Shown here: in pieces, positions 57,066 to 64,000 of the stretch | Layout: each line of letters opens with the position of its first letter | How positions within the stretch are numbered: the first letter of the stretch is position 1 | Source of the DNA: Heterobilharzia americana | Lineage: Eukaryota > Platyhelminthes > Trematoda > Strigeidida > Schistosomatidae | Direction: 5' to 3' | Assembly (NCBI GenBank): GCA_944470555.2 | Contig: OX104129.1 | Span: 43,681,998-43,745,997, forward strand | Length of the DNA: 64,000 nt | Position numbers and translations under genes: made by a program | The notes under the pieces: model-generated | Seen by the model: the letters and a program-made list of their open reading frames with translations, nothing else | Databases searched by the model: none | Told to the model about the DNA's origin: nothing

Positions 57066-58469
57066 GTATGTACTTTGTCACACCACAGAGTGATGAATTA
57101 TTAGACAACAGATTCGTTAAAGACATGGGTATCTAAAGGCTTGTCACGTCTTTCTAACCAAATGAATCAAAATGATGTAGTCATCTACTTATTTTCGTTC
57201 TGTTAGCTTTTAAGTATTTTTTTTGTAGTATTTGCGTTGAATCTTGCTGTATCTTGATTTCTGCCAATCAAGAATCCCTATCTGGGGAATATAATGAATT
57301 TGTAAACCAAATGATTACACTGATTCACGTTTTCCTTTGGTAAACTATGCTTGATGATGTTTTCATGTACGTCGATTGATAGGCCTACATAATTACCTTA
57401 ACATCAACATGTTGTTTCGCGAATGCCTATTGACAATCATCCGGTTTGAAACGGTTACTTTAGAAAGCGGATCAATTTGTCCGGTAAAACAGAAATGTGG
57501 GGAAACACCATTTCATTAATAGAAATTCAGAACGCAATCAGTTGCATACGGATTTTAAGAAAGTGAGATTCAGAATGAATAGACTCATTTTATTAAAGGA
57601 ATGGTACAACACTATCAACTGGAAATCAAGAAAAATAACGGCACTGTATTTCATACAACCAAATGTATCCGTCAATGTGGCAGCCATCTATTTAGTCAAA
57701 CCCAACTGGCCCTCCTCAGTAGCAAAGTGACTACGGAAAAGATTATTGAGGTCCTTCAGACAGCTGTGTTGGTAAATAAAAATTTAAATGTCATAATTGT
57801 TTGAAATTTTTGTAACCATTTATACGGATGCAAGAAAAACGTGTGGTACAAGATCGCAGACATTTTTAATTAGTTCAAGTTCTCTTGATAAATTTCTTTA
57901 CTTTAAATGGTGCTATCAACCAGTATCTTTGTAATCATGTATCGGGCATTGATGACAGAAACTGAAGAAGTCTTAGTCACCATAAGATTCAGACTGAAGG
58001 ACTCCATCGAAATTATATCCAGTGATTATGCCATATTATAGGTATAAAATAATTTATTGGGCAAACAGTTAAAACGTTTATCCGACTACCCATGTACCTG
58101 ATGCTATCCAGAACTGAAATGCATTCTTTTAATTAAATCCAATGCCTCAAATAAGATACACCCGCTACTTATCTTGTTTAAATTATTAGTGTTCAACTGC
58201 ACATTTAAAAAAAAATGAACATCGAAAATGATAACTGACAAATTTGTAATCAAAATGATTTCGAAGTGGGTTTCATAAAGTTATTGCAATCAGAAAATAA
58301 ACATTGAGTTGCTCAGCAGTCATCATATTTTCAGCCTTCATCTATGCTTCATCACTTCACTTCATCTATACCGATCACTGATCATAAACCGTAGATAATA
58401 TTTTCAGTGTGATTAGTATTTTCGCTATTGGCTGTCTTCTCTATCGAAACCTCAATAATGTTAATTCAG
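57066..58469. other. AT-rich intron, no gene recognised
   Basis: Two overlapping open stretches at 57,497-57,804 show no family motif. No phase-1 exon was found by eye. Confidence 0.4.
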
Positions 58470-58594
58470 GTAGGATGGAACTGTCAATACGAATCGAGCT
58501 TCTCATAGGAAACAGATCAGTAGTATGGAATCCTGAGTTAACGAACAATATGTCTGCAGTTTATAATAGGACATCACAGGAAACATGCTATTTG
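58470..58594 (+). CDS. SEA module 3, first-half exon
   Basis: Acceptor gttaattcag and donor ttg|gtgagt flank a 125-nt phase 1-to-0 exon encoding R-M-E-L-S-I-R-I-E-L-L-I-G-N-R-S-V-V-W, then N-P-E-L-T-N-N-M-S-A-V-Y-N-R-T and E-T-C-Y-L. L-S-I-R-I-E-L is the first SEA strand, and W-N-P-E-L ... S-A-V-Y begins the first helix. It matches the W-N-D-S-L-L-D-P-S-T-A-L-Y of modules 1 and 2. It is diverged from them, so this is an older module. Confidence 0.6.
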
Positions 58595-61593
58595 GTGAGT
58601 AATTTACTAATACTGCTTCTTTCTCATATCTTCTGCACTGTAATAATTTATCAATGAAAAATTACAGATATAATTTATTGAAATAAGAGTTTAATAATGC
58701 GCCTTTTTGAGGGTGACATATAGTCCTAATTATAAGCCAGTTTCCAATAATGCTCCTCGCCGGTAAAATTCGGTTCTTGGAAACATAGATTTTTGTGTAT
58801 TTAGGTTTTTCGTTAAAGGTAGTAGCGTCCTGTCTTATTGAAGCGCCCTAAAATCGTACAGCTCTTGTACAGTTTGTTACAATGAATTCTATCTTCCAAA
58901 TTTTAGGACACTAGTGTATAATACAAGGCCTATTTCTCCTCGCTTCAGTAAACTAACGTATTAACCCTTAACTGTGTAAACCCATAGAGTGATGAATAAA
59001 GGATATCAACTTTATATTACAGTTATTATAACAGGTTTCTGCAAACTATAAACTACGAAGAACTGTTGACATTTTTCTAAAGGATGTCTACCCGCCAACT
59101 TACTGTATCCATACTTCGGTTATCAAACTGGTATAATTTCTGCATTGCCTCAGAGACTTTCCTGAACGGAAATGGGAGTGTTTGACTAAGGGAGTGTGAA
59201 CCAGTATTAACTGAAATATCAATGAGATGAACTGAATGAAACAAAATTACAATGAGTTGTCAAAAAATTGTATGATCTTGTCAAATTACAGGTTGTTTGT
59301 TTGGCAATTCATTCACTAAATTTGAATATATTGTGGTATCCAATCAGATGTTTGATCCCAACTCTCCAGATGAACAACTTGAGAAGATGTATAACTTTAG
59401 TTTTCAGCAACAGTAGTGTACAATAAGCCTAAATCATGATAAACTTACGTCAGATTGAATTATTTAACATTGATCATTAAAATGATTATACTACAAAAGT
59501 GAATACAGTCATTCTCACTACTTTCAGTCCTGTAGGTCAATAGATGCATTCTGAAAATTCACGTAGAATATTTTACTCGCCAAGCCATTTTTGAATTTGG
59601 AAGAAAAAGGAGAAAAGATAATTGCAGTAAAGGATAATTTTCCTAGCCAGTAAAATCATTCTTTTAACCATTAATTCGTCAACATATAGCAGAACATAAA
59701 TAAACGAGTGAAACTTGGGCACCGGTAAAATATGATTCTATTTTGATTGATTTAATAGGTGTATCTCACAATGAAATAGTAGTATTCAGTGGACTTTAAC
59801 CGCTTACAGTATATTGTGTTCGAAACGTAACCCAGTAAATAATACTGTCTCATTGTGTAGTACTTCTAAAAATCAACTAAAATGAAATGTAGTAGAACAT
59901 CCCAGAATAGTTACTAACCAGAAGTCAAAACGCATTAGATAACATAAAGGGAGCTACATGATATATATAGGGATTTAGAATGGAACCATAGACGGAAGAT
60001 TAAAAAGTAAAATACAAATAAGTCATAAGGGAATTATCTAGAATAATCAGTTTTTTATGATAGTCATGATCTAACTTTATGAATTAATAAACCATTCGTT
60101 CAAGGTGGACTTTCTGTAAACAAATCTCCAAAATAGGTTGTATTTCTTCCTTAGAATTTAAACACTGAAAAAGTGGAATTTCCAGTTTGACTTTACTCCT
60201 GAGGTGAAGTTGATGGACTAATTGGTATTACTGAAATTTAGGAGCAGGTTTTAGTCAAATGACTTTAAAGACCACCCTAGCAACTGTTTAAATAAACAAT
60301 CAACTTTTGGTATTTCGCCTGGGAAGTTAGTTTTTTATAAAATAAAGGTAATTAGTTATCCTAGCAGTAGTTAAAATGGCCTTTAAAGTCTCTCATTTGA
60401 GAGGGTCATATTCTCACCACAAATAATAAAGGTATGGTCAGTACGAAGCGCGTTAACCGCTGTTGATATGTTTGTTTTTTTGGTCTGCCATGAAGCAGCC
60501 AGTGATTAATTACTAGGTTTGATTATAAATGAATTTAAATTGAATGTGCACACACTTGTGACTCTAAAGGTCATTCTAACAAAAGTGAAATAACCCATTT
60601 AACTTCTTTATTTTATGAATAAATGCCTTTCCAGTCGGAATAAAGAAATCTGATTGGCCGTTTCGGTTAGTTCTAAGGTGACCTTTAATATCACTCGGTC
60701 TCATAGATCAAAGTTATATCTGTATTATAATTATCAGTAGGCTGCAATTGAGTATCTGAACTTTATCATTGTGACTTGAAGGAGAGTTGTTAAAATTAAA
60801 CTGAACCGTCAATATGCTTACCTTCATTATTCTCGCAAATATGATATTTCAGTTCCAGTAGATACAGATCTCCAATATTTCACTGATTCGTTCTTCGATA
60901 AGGATTTAAATATTTAGTGAATGGTATTAAAAAGTGGGTATATTTTAAGTTGAAACAAAGAACAAACTACCCATTCTAATCCATAGTCACTGGCAACGAT
61001 ACTGACAAAAATGTTGGAGTTGCTTTTTTCTGTAAGAAGAAATTAAAATTGTGGTATGACAATATCTGCCTAAACGTATTAGCATCTCAATATACGTGAT
61101 GCGATAATCTGGACACTCTTGTTTTTAGTTGCAATAACCAACAAATTTTTTTTCCAGTTAAAGCCTACAACTTTTCGAAGATATATGTGGCAACCAATTA
61201 GCACCGGTTTCTATGGTTCAGTTCCAATAGATTTCCAAGTTTACAGGAAAAAGTAGTGGAGAATTTCGGAAACAAACCTGATTTGCATAAACTTCTAAAT
61301 CAGTAGTTTACAGAATCAGCATTTAGTCTATCAAGCCAACAAACTTACTAGTTGTGTTTTCTTTCCACTTCATTCTGCATCCTTATGCAAAACTAAAGTT
61401 TACCAAACAAAACTATCTTGTTCATTTCAGTTGGCTATCATAAATGGTTGAAAATATTACTTTGAATGCATGAAAACTGTTTCAAACGTTTTATGAGACA
61501 GATGTTTATAAAATAAAAAATTGCAAAAATTATCGTAAAGGTTATTCTACTATGTATTAATTATATTGTTTATTTCACTTTGTTTTGTTACAG
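58595..61593. other. 3.0-kb AT-rich intron of SEA module 3
   Basis: No repeats of the upstream kinds, transposon motifs or coding segments were recognised. The tetranucleotide satellites that fill the introns of the first 30 kb are absent. Confidence 0.45.
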
Positions 61594-61831
61594 ATAAAGG
61601 CTACTGCTGAGTATGTTACATCAATAGACTTCCAGATATCCCTTTGTAATATTGTACGATTTTATCCAGGCTCTATACGAGCTAAAGCAACAGTAATAGT
61701 GGACTACATGGATAGCAACAACATCACTCAAACACAGATACTTCAAGCAATGCAACTAGGTGCACGGATGTATCTAATAAACCAAATGCAAGGTCGATCA
61801 CAAGATCCTAGTCAAATAACATCAATTTTGT
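61594..61831 (+). CDS. SEA module 3, second-half exon
   Basis: The 238-nt phase 0-to-1 exon has acceptor tgttttgttacag and donor t|gtatgt. It encodes I-K-A-T-A-E-Y-V, I-D-F-Q-I-S-L, then I-V-R-F-Y-P-G-S-I-R-A-K-A-T-V-I-V-D-Y, and a helix with T-Q-T-Q-I-L-Q-A-M-Q-L-G-A. F-Y-P-G-S-I aligns with F-S-R-G-S-V of modules 1 and 2. The residues after G-S are I-R-A rather than V-I-G, so the self-cleavage consensus is weaker. It is shorter than the 256-nt exons because the last strand is carried by the next exon. Confidence 0.65.
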
Positions 61832-61905
61832 GTATGTTTACACAGAGTGAAGGATTAATTTGGTATAGAATATCACACATAACAATTACTAACCTTTCTT
61901 TTTAG

Positions 61906-61946
61906 GGGACTCATTTAATTCTGAAGCGGTATACTTCGGCGTCGTT
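61906..61946 (+). CDS. SEA module 3, last-strand exon (3' end uncertain)
   Basis: After a 74-nt intron, acceptor ctttctttttag opens a phase-1 frame. It encodes G-D-S-F-N-S-E-A-V-Y-F-G-V-V, which aligns with the N-V-Y-F-G-T-S last strand of modules 1 and 2. A donor gtaagg at 61,947 would end it in phase 0, unlike other module ends. Without that donor the frame continues V-R-F-E-I-T-H to TAG at 61,992-61,994 and could be the terminal exon. Confidence 0.45.
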
Positions 61947-61994
61947 GTAAGGTTTGAAATTACCCATGTGTGTACAAATATCTACAATCAATAG

Positions 61995-64000
61995 ACGAAA
62001 ATGATTACTTATGATAGATATACAAAGGATTGAACTATGTTGATTTCACCTTAACCTCTGAGAGTTTATCGCTATCATAATAAATAAAGTAAAACAAATT
62101 TAAAACTCATATTGTACGCAGTACACGAGTAAGCGACATAATGTGAAGGTTTAAATAGTTAGAAAAAATGTGAAAATCAACACGGTCGTGTCTACATCTG
62201 TTACAGACACCAATGAACTATAAAGAAACTTTCAACTGATTGGTGAGAAACGAAAGAAGCAAGAATGTGATGAGATTATCAACTACTTACGAGGGTGACG
62301 ATAAGATAGTTATTCTACATATATTTCCATCTCTTCGAAGTATTAAAGGAGGTTTTCAGTGTACCAGTAATAAATTTGATCACTTAAGAATTTTGCCATT
62401 TCACCATACTGCTCAAATAGACGTCGAACGTCATATTATTCAAATATAGACGAGCACCTCGACATGAACCTTTGCTCAAATATACATTGGAACACTTCTA
62501 TGCACTTCATAAAACAACAGACTGGACAAATTCGAAGAAATGAAAATATATATCAGAATAGGCAGAGAGAAAGATATGAATAGAGAGAAGAGGAACAAAA
62601 GAAAATCAATACAATACTTAGAATATCGAGAAGCATAAAGAATGACTACGTATGTGTCATTATAGTCGATTTTTAGTTATGACACCAAGAGTACACAATA
62701 ACTATTTCTTTCAGCATCTCGAAGATTACAGTAAAATAGTTTGCAACTCTTCACATTGAAAGTGGAGCATCCTAATACTATTACTTTTATTGACGCACTA
62801 CAGTGCAAAATACTTGTTCTATAATCTAAATAATTAGCCTCACAAAGAGTTTGCAAACCCCTAGAATTGCAATAAAAGGAAGAACTAACCACTAATCCTC
62901 TAATTTTCCTGTCAGTTTAATCGTACATTTGGTTTGTAGTTTTTCTAACTCTGCAATGTCAGTGTGAGCACAAAATGTTTGAGTATTCTCTTCATATTAA
63001 AATTTGTCAAACAAAGTATCCTGCCAACCATCAGTAGCGGCAGAAACTTGACCATCAGAATTCTTTTGATTGGGTGGATAAATAGCTTTAATACTAATCA
63101 AATGTGATTGGTTCTTGAACTGCTTAATACTTATGCAAAGCATCGCAATGAAGGATTGTCAGCTATGTTTTCATAATCTTGTTCGGCTTTCAGTCTTCAA
63201 TTACTTCATTAACCTATCCTGAAACTGATACCACTTTTTCTGTTAAAATATTGTCAATGGTCTCCAGATACAACAAAGTGAGAGGAAATACATAAAAACT
63301 GACCATTCCTCGACAAATTGGTTGAAATATATTAGCTTTCCGTACGAAGCCGAAGAAATGACTACCATTTCTCAACCAAGTATCTTTGTCTAGTAGAAGG
63401 ATCCTGAAGTGAAGAAAGTGCTATTCATTACCAGATAACCCAGAAGCACAATTCATTGAGGCGGACACATGAACCATCTGTGTAATTCATAACAATGTTT
63501 ATAAGCTATTAGTGGTAATTTTCTGAAATAAAGAAGTCAAACTGTTACATTCATCTATTTACCTGTATTATCTGATTGAACGCCGACATTCACTAGGCGA
63601 TAGGAGGCATGTATTTAAAAAAATTTTCTTACCTAATGGTTTGGCAGATATTCAGAACCATCTTTTTTGATAAGGGATGAAATGTTATGATCATCATTTG
63701 TTCGGGTGAATTAAGTTAGATACTTTGAAGCACTCCTTGTTTGTGCATATGCAACTGGTTAAATTAGTTTTAGATGAACTAACAATCGTTTATTGAAGTC
63801 AACCAATCACCTTTTGAAAGTATGATCTTCTGATTACTGAAGTTTTTTGTCAGTTCTAAGTAGTAGCATGGGAGGCGATGTACTTCAAAACAATCATCTG
63901 ACAATACAAAACTTCATATGAATGATGGGGCTTGGCAGGTGGATAGTGAGAAAAACATAACTAGATCCCCCAAATGAATCATAACGCTTAGAAATTTTAA
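61995..64000. other. AT-rich sequence, no gene recognised
   Basis: Open stretches at 62,240-62,449 (plus) and 62,677-62,892 (minus) have no motif I recognise. No polyadenylation site or further exon can be assigned with confidence. Confidence 0.4.

Overview
The window looks like genomic DNA of a schistosomatid blood fluke (Schistosoma or a close relative). This is inferred from the mobile elements: a tRNA-like SINE carrying a hammerhead-ribozyme motif of the Sm-alpha type, Penelope-like elements with GIY-YIG endonuclease, RTE-type and CR1-like non-LTR retrotransposons, and a MULE transposase remnant. AT-rich spliced sequence with GT-AG introns and in-frame symmetric exons fits the same group. 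There is no prokaryotic gene organisation and no RNA gene that I can recognise.

Most of the window reads as one large plus-strand gene, cut by both window edges, for a mucin-like or adhesin-like extracellular protein built from phase-1/phase-1 modules. From 1 to about 30,050 a roughly 1.5-1.9 kb unit (one Thr/Glu/Gln-repeat exon plus intron) is tandemly amplified. Nine copies there look intact (399 to 114 nt, always a multiple of 3). Others are broken by a stop codon, a frameshift, a missing acceptor or a transposon insertion. Four more diverged exons of this family lie at 37.5-45.4 kb. The introns are built from degenerate tetranucleotide satellites and a 279-bp block with no length change in 13 copies.

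The second part of the gene carries SEA-type modules: 31,483-34,376; 49,115-51,099, a segmental duplicate of the first; and 58,470-61,946, diverged. Each is split by an intron into a first-half exon (phase 1 to 0) and a second-half exon (phase 0 to 1), so the whole module is again phase 1-1. Short Ser/Thr-rich 69-72 nt linker exons follow or precede SEA modules. Any module can therefore be gained or lost without changing frame.

The introns hold the transposon debris: MULE fragments (12.9-14.1 and 21.9-23.0 kb), SINE/hammerhead copies (15.1 and 24.0 kb), Penelope fragments (11.0, 20.0, 32.7-33.3 and 36.5-37.1 kb), CR1-like fragments (17.5 and 37.8-39.5 kb) and RTE fragments on the minus strand (41.1-43.4, 50.2 and 51.7-53.9 kb). 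Much of 10.9-16.5 kb is repeated at 19.9-25.4 kb, so broken exons and transposons were copied together. I could not identify the first exon, signal peptide, promoter, membrane segment or 3' end of the gene.
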